A DNA stretch of 64,000 nt. Origin: an uncultured Bacilli bacterium (GTDB lineage: Bacteria > Bacillota_I > Bacilli_A > RF39 > UBA660). The position numbers were made by a program, and so were the translations under genes. Each line of letters starts with the position of its first letter. Within the stretch, counting starts at the first letter, position 1. The notes under the pieces are model-generated. The model did no database searches and was not told the origin of the DNA. It was given only the letters and a program-made list of their open reading frames with translations. The DNA lies in assembly GCA_934155185.1 (NCBI GenBank), contig CAKPGT010000002.1:51001-115000 (forward strand). The letters run 5' to 3'. This document shows positions 8,465 to 15,788 of this stretch, piece by piece.

Positions 8465-8491
8465 ATAATTAGGACATAACAAACATATATT
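8465..8491 (+). promoter_or_regulatory. Candidate sigma-E-like promoter of the clpC-like gene
   Basis: ATA at 8465-8467, 16 bases, then CATATATT at 8484-8491; the Bacillus sigma-E consensus is ATA (within kmATATT) and CATACAnT with the same distance. A start near 8498 would still leave the GGAG ribosome site. No CtsR or CIRCE operator is visible. AT-rich sequence makes chance matches possible. Confidence 0.35.
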
Positions 8492-8510
8492 GTATAGGAA
8501 GGAGAAACTT

Positions 8511-10775
8511 ATGTTTGTTAATTTTAGTGAAGAAACGCAACATTTACTTAAACAGGCAGAAAGGCAAAAAGATGAATTAAATCATCCATATGTTGGTAGT
8601 GAGCATCTTTTTTTATCAATACTAAAAGATAAAAAACTAAGCGAGATTTTTAAAAAACACAAAGTAACATATGAAAGATTTAGAAAAAAATTAGTAGATT
8701 TAGTTGGGGTAGGGAGCAAGAAAAGTGAATTTGTTTTATATACTCCATTACTTAAAAAGATTTTAGAAAATGCAGTAATAGAAGCAAGAGAGGAAAATAA
8801 TCAAACTGTTAATCCCGAAATATTAATTATATCTATACTTGATGAGGAAGATGGTATAGCATATAGTATTTTAAGAACATTAAATGTAAATATTGATAGA
8901 TTATATTATGACATAAAAAATAAGAAAAACAATAAGCAGGTAAAAAAGAAAAAGTTACTGGTTGATGAATTAGGTAGTAATTTAACAAAATTAGCTAAAG
9001 AAAAAAGGCTTGATCCAGTAATAGGAAGAGATAAGGAAATATATAAAACAATAGAGATACTTCTTAGGAGAAAAAAGAATAATCCGATATTAATTGGACC
9101 TGCTGGTGTTGGTAAAACTGCTATTGTAGAGGGAATAGCAAATCTTATGGCAACTAATAGATGCCCATCATTTCTTCAAAATAAGAAGATAATTTCACTT
9201 AACATATTTTCATTAGTTTCTGGTACTAAGTACCGTGGGGAATTTGAAGAAAAGATGAAAAATCTTATAAAAGAACTAGAAGAAAATGAAGATATTATAC
9301 TTTTCATAGATGAAATACACACCATAGTAGGAGCTGGCGGTGCAGAAGGCGCTATTGATGCATCAAACATATTTAAACCAGCATTAGCACGTGGTACAAT
9401 TAGAATAATAGGTGCAACTACACTTGATGAATATAAGAAATTTATTGAACCTGATGCAGCACTTGCAAGGAGATTTCAGTGCATAAATGTAGAAGAACCG
9501 GATAAGGATAATGTAACTAAAATATTATCTGAAATAAGACCGTTGTATGAAAAATTTCATGGCATAGTAATTCCAAACAAGCTACTATCTGATATAGTTA
9601 GTTTATCTTCAAGATATATATCAAACAGATACGAACCAGATAGGTCAATAGACATATTAGATGAAGTATCAGTTAAAGTTTCTATGAAAACAACAGATGG
9701 AGAAAAAAGAAGACAAAAAATTGGGGAAAAACTACTTTATCTTAAAAAGTCTAAGATTAAAGCTCTATCTAAAAATGATTTTAAAAGTGCTTATAGTTTT
9801 AAAGAAAAAGAAAACTTGTTAATGAAAAAACTAAATGATATTAAATGTGATAAAAAAATGGTTACTAAGGATGACATACTTACGGTTATAAAAGAGAAGA
9901 GTAATGTTCCCATAGTTAAATTTAATAAAGATAGAAAAGAGTTCTATTACAACATTAAAAACGAATTAAGTAAAAGTATAATAGGAAATGAAAAAAGCAT
10001 TGATGAACTTATTAGGTCATTAAAAATAAGAGATGTAACTAAAAAGAAAAGATGTTATTCAGTTTTAATATCTGGTCCTAAATCTACTGGTAAAAGCCTT
10101 TTGGCATATAAGTATTCATCAATTATTGCAAGCGAAAAAAACATAATTAAACTAGATTTATCAGAATACAAAGAATACCACACTATAAGCAAGCTTATTG
10201 GAACAACAGCAGGATATTTAGGATACGATAATAAGAATCATTTATTCGAAAAAATAAGAACTAATCCTAATAGTGCTATTTTAATAGATAACTTTCAAGG
10301 TGCATGTGATGAAGTTAAAAACTTATTTTTAAGAATACTTGAAAATGGTTATATTGAAGATTCTGCAGGTAATAAAATTGATTTTACTAATTGCACTATC
10401 ATATTTATGATTAGGACTAAGTCAGGCAGTACATCTGTTGGTTTTAATGGAAGTAAGAAGACAGATAATACTTTGCCCAAAGAACTTCTAAGTAAAGTAT
10501 CTTTAAGCATAGCACTAAATGAACCTAGCTTAAATGATACTCTAAAGATTATTGCAAATAAAATAGATGATATTATTAAAAGATATAGTGATATAAAAAT
10601 TATTATGGATGATTCATATAAAAAGAAAATATTATCTATAGTAGAAAAAGAAAAAAATCTTTCAAATATAGACTCTATTATAGAAAAAGAATTTGAATCA
10701 AAAATCATAGATGCATTAGTTGATTATAAAAGAACTGTAAAATTCACTCTTAGTAATGTTAAAATACACAGCTAG
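8511..10775 (+). CDS. ClpC-like AAA+ ATPase with degenerate second ATPase module
   Basis: Start at ATG 8511 (MFVNFSEETQHLL) after AGGAAGGAG; 754 residues. An N-terminal Clp repeat pair (1-140) is followed by module D1 with Walker A GPAGVGKT, pore loop GTKYRGEFE, Walker B LFIDEIH and arginine finger ALARRF, all intact, then a short middle domain. Module D2 keeps a Walker A (GPKSTGKS) and pore loop GYLGYD but has LIDNF for LLDEI (Glu to Asn), MIRTK for the sensor-1 TSN, ELLSKVS for the arginine finger (NRID), and no GAR sensor-2. The ClpP-docking tripeptide VGF remains. ClpP itself is encoded at 21330. It may be a specialised unfoldase rather than the housekeeping ClpC. Confidence 0.85.
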   Translation: MFVNFSEETQHLLKQAERQKDELNHPYVGSEHLFLSILKDKKLSEIFKKHKVTYERFRKKLVDLVGVGSKKSEFVLYTPLLKKILENAVIEAREENNQTVNPEILIISILDEEDGIAYSILRTLNVNIDRLYYDIKNKKNNKQVKKKKLLVDELGSNLTKLAKEKRLDPVIGRDKEIYKTIEILLRRKKNNPILIGPAGVGKTAIVEGIANLMATNRCPSFLQNKKIISLNIFSLVSGTKYRGEFEEKMKNLIKELEENEDIILFIDEIHTIVGAGGAEGAIDASNIFKPALARGTIRIIGATTLDEYKKFIEPDAALARRFQCINVEEPDKDNVTKILSEIRPLYEKFHGIVIPNKLLSDIVSLSSRYISNRYEPDRSIDILDEVSVKVSMKTTDGEKRRQKIGEKLLYLKKSKIKALSKNDFKSAYSFKEKENLLMKKLNDIKCDKKMVTKDDILTVIKEKSNVPIVKFNKDRKEFYYNIKNELSKSIIGNEKSIDELIRSLKIRDVTKKKRCYSVLISGPKSTGKSLLAYKYSSIIASEKNIIKLDLSEYKEYHTISKLIGTTAGYLGYDNKNHLFEKIRTNPNSAILIDNFQGACDEVKNLFLRILENGYIEDSAGNKIDFTNCTIIFMIRTKSGSTSVGFNGSKKTDNTLPKELLSKVSLSIALNEPSLNDTLKIIANKIDDIIKRYSDIKIIMDDSYKKKILSIVEKEKNLSNIDSIIEKEFESKIIDALVDYKRTVKFTLSNVKIHS

Positions 10776-10798
10776 ATATACTTACTATCTAGCTTTTT
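10770..10798 (+). terminator. Terminator of the clpC-like gene
   Basis: Perfect 9-bp arms AGCTAGATA (10770-10778) and TATCTAGCT (10786-10794) followed by T residues; the 5' arm includes the stop codon. Confidence 0.85.
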
Positions 10799-10833
10799 GC
10801 ATACAAAAAATATGACCTTTATAAAAGCCATAT

Positions 10834-11367
10834 TTAGTATTTGAATTCACTATAATCACTATCATTCATGCTTTTTTGATCAAAGAATAGCTTTTCTTTT
10901 CTCCTTTTAAATAGTGATACTATTGATATTGGAAATGTTTTAATTAGTTTATTATACTTTTGAATAGTATCATTATAATATTCTTTATATGCATTTAAGT
11001 TATCCTCTGTTTCAGAAATACTTATAAATACTTTGTTAAATTCTTCACTCTTTTTAAGTTTTTTATATTTATCCTTTATTAGATAAAATTCATTTATATA
11101 TACAAGTAACTTTTTATCTAACTCCATCATATCTATTTTGGAATTAGAAAGCTCACCCAAACCTTGGTATATTTCTTTATCAGTGTTTAACGTTTCTTTA
11201 ATTATTTTTTCTGACTCTTTAATTAGTTCTTTTCTTTTAATTAAAGTACTATTTATTTTTTCTTCAACTGTATTAATTTTAACATTTAAAAAACTTAATT
11301 TGTTATTACAAATGCTATATATGAAAATTATTAAGCAAAGTATGAATACTATAATTACTATTATCAT
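10834..11367 (-). CDS. lemA: LemA family membrane protein
   Basis: 177 residues, with an N-terminal membrane helix (residues 1-20) and a long helical cytoplasmic or surface domain. The C-terminal part carries the LemA signature of Asn-Ala-x-x-x-Tyr followed by YNKLIKTFPISIV. The function of LemA proteins is not established. It is followed by a basic segment (FKRRKEK) and a short acidic tail. It lies 63 bases downstream of gerQ on the same strand with its own sigma-A-type promoter, and converges on the clpC-like gene. Confidence 0.72.
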   Translation of the reverse strand: MIIVIIVFILCLIIFIYSICNNKLSFLNVKINTVEEKINSTLIKRKELIKESEKIIKETLNTDKEIYQGLGELSNSKIDMMELDKKLLVYINEFYLIKDKYKKLKKSEEFNKVFISISETEDNLNAYKEYYNDTIQKYNKLIKTFPISIVSLFKRRKEKLFFDQKSMNDSDYSEFKY

Positions 11368-11392
11368 TTTTCTACCTCTATTCTATGATTAA

Positions 11393-11421
11393 ATTATAGC
11401 AAAACAAAGCTTTATTTACAA
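11393..11421 (-). promoter_or_regulatory. Sigma-A promoter of lemA
   Basis: On the minus strand TTGTAA (11416-11421) and TATAAT (11393-11398) with a 17-base spacer, 25 bases before the lemA start codon. Confidence 0.6.
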
Positions 11422-11430
11422 GCCTTGTAG

Positions 11431-11847
11431 TTAGTTATTTGATGGATAATATTCTGGACTATAATTTATCTTTTCATCAAAATCAACATAATTTAGATAT
11501 ATCATAAGTAATAAGTACCATCTGCCTGTTTTAGGATCGCTTACTATTATGTGATCTCTTCCGGCAGCTTCAATAATTCCAGTAAATGTTTTATCTCTCC
11601 ACTCAACAGAGTCAGGAAAAGAAAAATATAAAGTAGCCAGTTTTCCTCTGTTTAGTCTTAGTATGTTTTCTATATAAGATTGCTCTATTGCAAGCATGCC
11701 ATCAGATGCTTCTTTAATGTTAGTAAAACCACTATTTTGAATTATACCAGTATTATTTGGGGTTTGAGTAATATGACTCATTCCATTACTTAGTCCTGCT
11801 TGATTCATGGCAGGGTATGTTGGATTGTTATAATAATTTGTATTCAT
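11431..11847 (-). CDS. gerQ: Spore coat protein GerQ
   Basis: Inner-coat protein that, in Bacillus, is crosslinked by transglutaminase and holds the cortex-lytic enzyme CwlJ. Residues 1-45 are an Asn/Gln/Pro-rich tail; the conserved domain follows with GMLAIEQSYIENILRLNRGK, FTGIIEAAGRDHIIVSDP and YLLLMIYLNYVDFDE, a close match to the GerQ core. At 138 residues it is slightly short. An AGGAG ribosome site precedes the ATG and a sigma-E-like promoter lies upstream. This is direct evidence of a spore-former. Confidence 0.92.
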   Translation of the reverse strand: MNTNYYNNPTYPAMNQAGLSNGMSHITQTPNNTGIIQNSGFTNIKEASDGMLAIEQSYIENILRLNRGKLATLYFSFPDSVEWRDKTFTGIIEAAGRDHIIVSDPKTGRWYLLLMIYLNYVDFDEKINYSPEYYPSNN

Positions 11848-11876
11848 TTTTAGTCTCCTTTTATCTTATTCATTTA

Positions 11877-11903
11877 ACTATATGATATATAATTTAAACT
11901 TAT
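11877..11903 (-). promoter_or_regulatory. Candidate sigma-E-like promoter of gerQ
   Basis: On the minus strand GTATAAG (ATA at 11901-11903), 16 bases from ATA to CATATAGT (11877-11884). Compare the consensus CATACAnT. Transcription would begin about 25 bases before the start codon. Confidence 0.4.
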
Positions 11904-11944
11904 ACGAAATAATTGATATTATTATGAAAGAAGTATGAAATTTA

Positions 11945-11953
11945 TGATATAAT
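11945..11953 (+). promoter_or_regulatory. Extended -10 promoter of pduL-femX
   Basis: TGATATAAT is an extended -10 element 26 bases before the pduL ATG; the -35 region (ATGAAA, 11924-11929) is weak. Confidence 0.55.
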
Positions 11954-11978
11954 AGGATACGTTAAGGATGGTGTAAAA

Positions 11979-12545
11979 ATGAAAGTAAATATTGGAGTGT
12001 CCGCAAGACACATTCATTTATCTAAAGAAGATTTAAACATATTATTTGGTGATGATTATAAGCTAACTATTAAGGCCCCTTTATCACAAAAAGGTCAATA
12101 TGCTTGTAATGAGCAAGTTACGCTTAAAGGGCCAAAGGGAATTATAGAAAGAGTAAGAGTTTTAGGACCTGAAAGGGATAAAACGCAAGTTGAAATATCA
12201 AGAACAGATTCGTTTAAACTTGGAATTAAACCACCGGTTAGAAATTCAGGTGACTTAGATGGAGCAGCAGAAATAACTATAGTAGGTCCAAAAGGAGAAA
12301 TAACGAGAAACTCTGCAATAATTGCTTCAAGACATATTCATGCAACAAAAGAAGATGCTATAAAATATGGATTTGATGGAAAGGAATTTGTATCAATTAA
12401 AATAGATGGTGAAAAAAAGGGAATACTAGAAAATGTATATGTAAGATTAAATGATAACTTCTCTTTAGAAGTGCATTTAGATACTGATGATGCTAATGCG
12501 TTTTTAATAAATAATGGTGATGAAGCTGAATTAATAGTTAAATAA
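11979..12545 (+). CDS. pduL: PduL-type phosphate acyltransferase (phosphotransacetylase)
   Basis: Interconverts acetyl-CoA (or propionyl-CoA) and acyl phosphate. Two PduL repeats are seen, with zinc-binding motifs SARHIHLSKED (residues 8-18), ASRHIHATKED (about 112-122) and LEVHLDTDDAN near the C-terminus. The 188-residue length fits the family. No microcompartment targeting extension or shell genes are present, so it probably serves central acetate metabolism. It lies 14 bases before the femX-like gene. Confidence 0.93.
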   Translation: MKVNIGVSARHIHLSKEDLNILFGDDYKLTIKAPLSQKGQYACNEQVTLKGPKGIIERVRVLGPERDKTQVEISRTDSFKLGIKPPVRNSGDLDGAAEITIVGPKGEITRNSAIIASRHIHATKEDAIKYGFDGKEFVSIKIDGEKKGILENVYVRLNDNFSLEVHLDTDDANAFLINNGDEAELIVK

Positions 12546-12559
12546 AAAGGGATGATGAC

Positions 12560-13801
12560 ATGAAATACCAATTTAAAACTGGAATTGATGTAAATGAGTA
12601 TGATGCGTTCGTAAGAAATTTTCCTTCTACTTCGTTTATGCAAACGCCTGCTTGGAGTCTTGTTAAAACAGCATGGGAACATGATTACGTAGGCCTATAT
12701 GAAAAAGATAAATTAATATGTGGCGCAATGGTTTTAAAAAGAAATTTATTTTTAGGTAAAAAACTCTTTTATATACCTAGAGGATTTGTAGTTAATTACA
12801 ATGATGAAAATGCAGTAAAAGAGTTTGTTAATAACCTAAAAGCCTATGCTTTAAAAAATGGCGCGATAGATATTAAAATTGATCCATTTATATGTTTTAG
12901 TGAGGATAACATTCAAAACATAAGAAAAGATAAGGGCATAAAAATAAGAAAATTATTTACTTCTGATACTGATAAAATTACAAAAGAGCTAGAAGACTTA
13001 GGATTTCGTCATGGAGGATATAAAAAGGAAGTAAATGCTTATATTCAGCCAAGATATACTATGGCTATTTCTCTTAAAGATAGTTCTGGAAAACCTTATG
13101 AGAAGGAAGAACTTAGGAGAACTTTCCCAAAAAATACTAGAAACTATATAGGTACTTATCATGATGAACGTGGTGTATCGTTTAGTTATTCTACGAATAA
13201 AGATGATATTAAAGATTTAATAAGTGTTTTAAAATGCACTGAAGAAAGGCAGCATATAGCACTTAGAAGTGAGAAATATTTTAAAAAGCTTATGGAATCT
13301 TTCCCTGATAACGCGGTTTTGTTTTTTGCTAGAGTAGATATAGATAAATATATTAATTTTCTTAAAGAAGATATGATAGAGCATGAAAATAAAAAAGAGT
13401 TTTGCGAAAAGCAAATAAAAGAAGCAGAAGAAATAAAGAAAAAATATGGTAATAATCCACTTGCAGGTGCAACAATAGTTATGATGCCAACTTGTGAAAG
13501 TGGAACAAAAGTAGCATCATTTTTATATGCTGGGACTAATACTGAAATTCTTCCATCACTTAAAATAACTAATGGTCTTATGTTTTATAGATTATGTTAT
13601 TGTTTAGATAGGGGATGTGACTACTGCGATTTAGGTGGTGTAGATGGCTCACTTGAAGATCATCTATCAACGTTTAAGTCTAAGTTTAACCCAAACGTAC
13701 TTGAACTTGTTGGCGAATATGATTTAGTAATTAGCAGGTTTTGGTATAAATTATTTAACTTAGCTATGAAGACTTTAAAATTTATAAGATCAAAAAGATA
13801 A
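12560..13801 (+). CDS. FemAB/MurM-family peptidoglycan peptidyltransferase
   Basis: Family transfers amino acids from aminoacyl-tRNA to the lipid II stem peptide to build interpeptide bridges. At 413 residues it shows the two GNAT-like lobes (SFMQTPAWSLVK and PRGFVV in the first; GTNTEILPSLKITNGLMFYR and DLGGVDGSLEDHLSTFKSKF in the second) and the helical arm with HENKKEFCEKQIKEAEEIKK between. The amino acid added cannot be told. It fits with the sortases in this window, which use such bridges as acceptor. Likely cotranscribed with pduL. Confidence 0.87.
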   Translation: MKYQFKTGIDVNEYDAFVRNFPSTSFMQTPAWSLVKTAWEHDYVGLYEKDKLICGAMVLKRNLFLGKKLFYIPRGFVVNYNDENAVKEFVNNLKAYALKNGAIDIKIDPFICFSEDNIQNIRKDKGIKIRKLFTSDTDKITKELEDLGFRHGGYKKEVNAYIQPRYTMAISLKDSSGKPYEKEELRRTFPKNTRNYIGTYHDERGVSFSYSTNKDDIKDLISVLKCTEERQHIALRSEKYFKKLMESFPDNAVLFFARVDIDKYINFLKEDMIEHENKKEFCEKQIKEAEEIKKKYGNNPLAGATIVMMPTCESGTKVASFLYAGTNTEILPSLKITNGLMFYRLCYCLDRGCDYCDLGGVDGSLEDHLSTFKSKFNPNVLELVGEYDLVISRFWYKLFNLAMKTLKFIRSKR

Positions 13802-13812
13802 AAAGTAATTGT

Positions 13813-13849
13813 AAGTATTTAATTCGAATAGAAATTGAATACTTTTTTT
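13813..13849 (+). terminator. Terminator of pduL-femX
   Basis: 12-bp arms AAGTATTTAATT (13813-13824) and AATTGAATACTT (13833-13844) with one T-G pair, then a T tract. Confidence 0.8.
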
Positions 13850-13861
13850 AATTATTATGCT

Positions 13862-13889
13862 TTTAAACATGTAAAAATTATTATATAAT
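13862..13889 (+). promoter_or_regulatory. Promoter of dusB
   Basis: TTTAAA (13862-13867) and TATAAT (13884-13889), 16-base spacer. Confidence 0.5.
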
Positions 13890-13912
13890 AAGTGAAGTTT
13901 GGAAGTGATTTA

Positions 13913-14899
13913 ATGTTTAAAATAGGAGATGTAGAAGTTAAAAACAGAGTTGTTTTAGCACCTATGGCTGGTGTATGTAATAGTGCCTTTAGAAGAATTA
14001 TAAAAGAGATGGGATGCGGGCTTTTATATGCTGAAATGGTTAGTGATAAAGCAATAGTTTATGATAATGAAAAAACAAAGAATATGCTTTATATGACTGA
14101 AGAAGAAAGACCTATAGCGCAGCAAATATTTGGAAGTGATAAAGATAGTTTTGTTAAAGCTGCTAAAATAATAGAAGAAAGTATGCATCCTGATATTATA
14201 GATATAAATATGGGGTGTCCTGTTCCTAAAGTTGCGGTTAAATCTCAAGCTGGCTCAGCATTACTTAAAAATCCAGATAAGATATATGAAATAGTAAAGG
14301 CTGTAAAAGAAGCAGTAAATGTACCAGTAACTGTTAAAATTAGAAGTGGCTGGGATAGTAAAAGTATTAATGCAGTAGAGGTTGCTAAGATATGCGAGAA
14401 GGCTGGAGCTAATGCGATAACGGTGCATGCTAGAACACGTAGCCAGGGGTATAGTGGAAAAGCAGATTGGAATATAATAAAAAAGGTAAAAGAAAGCGTA
14501 AATATTCCAGTAATTGGCAATGGAGATATATTATCAGCGTTAGATGCCAAGAGGATGCTTGATGAAACCGGATGTGATGCTATTATGATAGGAAGAGGCG
14601 CCTTAGGTAATCCCTACTTAATAAAACAAGTAGTAACATATTTAGAAAACGGAAACTTATTACCAGAACAAAATCCAATAGATAAGATGAAAACATGCTT
14701 AAAACATTTTGACTATTTGCTTAAGATTAAACCTGAAAAAGTTGCAGTACTTGAAATGCGTACTCATGGAGCTTGGTATTTAAAAGGTTTAAAAGATAGC
14801 GTATCAGTAAAAAATAAGTTATACCAAATTAAAACCAAAGAAGAATTTACTAATACTATACAAGAATATATGGAAACATTATCCAAAAATGTGTTATAA
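13913..14899 (+). CDS. dusB: tRNA-dihydrouridine synthase
   Basis: FMN enzyme reducing uridine in the D-loop of tRNA. I take ATG 13913 (MFKIGDVEVKNRVVLAPMAG, 328 residues), which follows GGAAGTGAT; the in-frame ATG at 13892 lies right on the promoter. Motifs are APMAGVCNSAFRR, the catalytic Cys in NMGCPVPKV, KIRSGW, ITVHARTRSQGYSG, GNGDI and GRGALGNP. Subgroup B is inferred from pattern. Its stop codon lies inside the -10 box of the next transcription unit. Confidence 0.93.
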   Translation: MFKIGDVEVKNRVVLAPMAGVCNSAFRRIIKEMGCGLLYAEMVSDKAIVYDNEKTKNMLYMTEEERPIAQQIFGSDKDSFVKAAKIIEESMHPDIIDINMGCPVPKVAVKSQAGSALLKNPDKIYEIVKAVKEAVNVPVTVKIRSGWDSKSINAVEVAKICEKAGANAITVHARTRSQGYSGKADWNIIKKVKESVNIPVIGNGDILSALDAKRMLDETGCDAIMIGRGALGNPYLIKQVVTYLENGNLLPEQNPIDKMKTCLKHFDYLLKIKPEKVAVLEMRTHGAWYLKGLKDSVSVKNKLYQIKTKEEFTNTIQEYMETLSKNVL

Positions 14900-14900
14900 T
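14895..14900 (+). promoter_or_regulatory. -10 element of the split-transporter operon
   Basis: Perfect TATAAT overlapping the dusB stop codon. The -35 region is weak (ATGGAA near 14870). Transcription would begin at about 14907, right at the hairpin that follows. Confidence 0.5.
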
Positions 14901-14909
14901 TGTTATGCA

Positions 14910-14951
14910 GGACAAGACTTGTACTGTTGTGCGGTAAGTATAGTCTTGACC
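14910..14951 (+). ncRNA. Structured 5' leader, unidentified
   Basis: GGACAAGACT (14910-14919) pairs with AGTCTTGACC (14942-14951) with one A-A mismatch, and TACT (14922-14925) with AGTA (14937-14940) inside; the 11-base loop is GTTGTGCGGTA. No T tract follows, so it is not a terminator. It lies 27 bases before the start of a transporter-like gene. I cannot match it to a known riboswitch class. Confidence 0.5.
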
Positions 14952-14978
14952 CAAAATAATGTCTTTTAGGAGGAAAAA

Positions 14979-15788
14979 ATGAAAAAGTATAATTTGCTTA
15001 AAGTTCTAGCAATTACTGTTCTTGTAACATGGGTACTTACATTATTTATACCAGGTTCATCAGTTGACTATACTGGTAATGTTACAAAAGGAAGTATTGC
15101 TGGTGTTGGTATATGGGCATTACTTTCTAACTTAAGTATTTCTATATCATATTTTAATGGTATTGCAATTTATCTTCTTGCTATTGCATGTTTTTACGCA
15201 ATTGTAAATAAGATAAATGCTTATAATAACTTTGTTAGCAAGGTATCGTCCGTATTTGAAAATAAAAAAGGATTATTAGTATCAATTACTGCTATATTAT
15301 TTGCTGTGTTAGCATGTGTTGTTAGTGATCCAATGATTCTACTTGTTTTCATTCCATTTATATATATGGTTATGAAAAATCTAGAAATTGATAAGAAAGT
15401 TATTTTATCTTCAACTATAATTGCTAGTTTAATTGGTTCTATGTGTAACATTTATAACAGCACATTATTTAGTTTATTTAAACTAGAGTTAAATACCTTA
15501 TTATTAGTTAAGATGATTTTATTAGTAATTTCATTATTTATTTTAATATTCTTTATCGCACCTAAGAAAGATAAAAAAGATAATAGTAAGAAAGTTACTA
15601 AGGTAAAAGAAAAGGTAGCTGAAAAAACAGTTGTTAAAGAAGAAAAGAAAGAAGATAAAAATGAAACTAAAGTAAAAGCTTCTACAAAAACTACTGCTAC
15701 TAATAAGGAAGCTGGTAAAAGCACGCATAAAAAGTCTGCTTCTAAAACTACTAAAAAAAGAGCTACTAGAAAGAAGGTGGCTAAGTAA
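14979..15788 (+). CDS. N-terminal half of a YfcC-like ion transporter, with basic tail
   Basis: 269 residues. About six membrane segments span residues 7-190; the pattern with PGSSVDYTGNVTKGSIAGVG, the long FNGIAIYLLAIACFYAIVNKI helix, and the DPMILLVFIPFIYMVMKNL helix resembles the first half of YfcC/AbgT-type (IT superfamily) carriers. Residues 195-269 are a Lys/Thr/Ala/Glu-rich tail ending in repeated KK and TTKK motifs, like a histone H1 tail. The gene ends where the next begins, one base shared, and that next gene encodes what looks like the missing half. GGAGG precedes the ATG. Function is inferred from topology and pattern only. Confidence 0.55.
   Translation: MKKYNLLKVLAITVLVTWVLTLFIPGSSVDYTGNVTKGSIAGVGIWALLSNLSISISYFNGIAIYLLAIACFYAIVNKINAYNNFVSKVSSVFENKKGLLVSITAILFAVLACVVSDPMILLVFIPFIYMVMKNLEIDKKVILSSTIIASLIGSMCNIYNSTLFSLFKLELNTLLLVKMILLVISLFILIFFIAPKKDKKDNSKKVTKVKEKVAEKTVVKEEKKEDKNETKVKASTKTTATNKEAGKSTHKKSASKTTKKRATRKKVAK

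Noticed and set aside
8443..8510. CtsR or CIRCE operator before the clpC-like gene
   Set aside because: No GGTCAAA heptad repeat and no GCACTC-N9-GAGTGC inverted repeat. Same result for the region before clpP.
13892..13912. Earlier start for dusB
   Set aside because: The ATG sits right after the -10 box and lacks a ribosome site; the start at 13913 matches the family and follows GGAAGTG.
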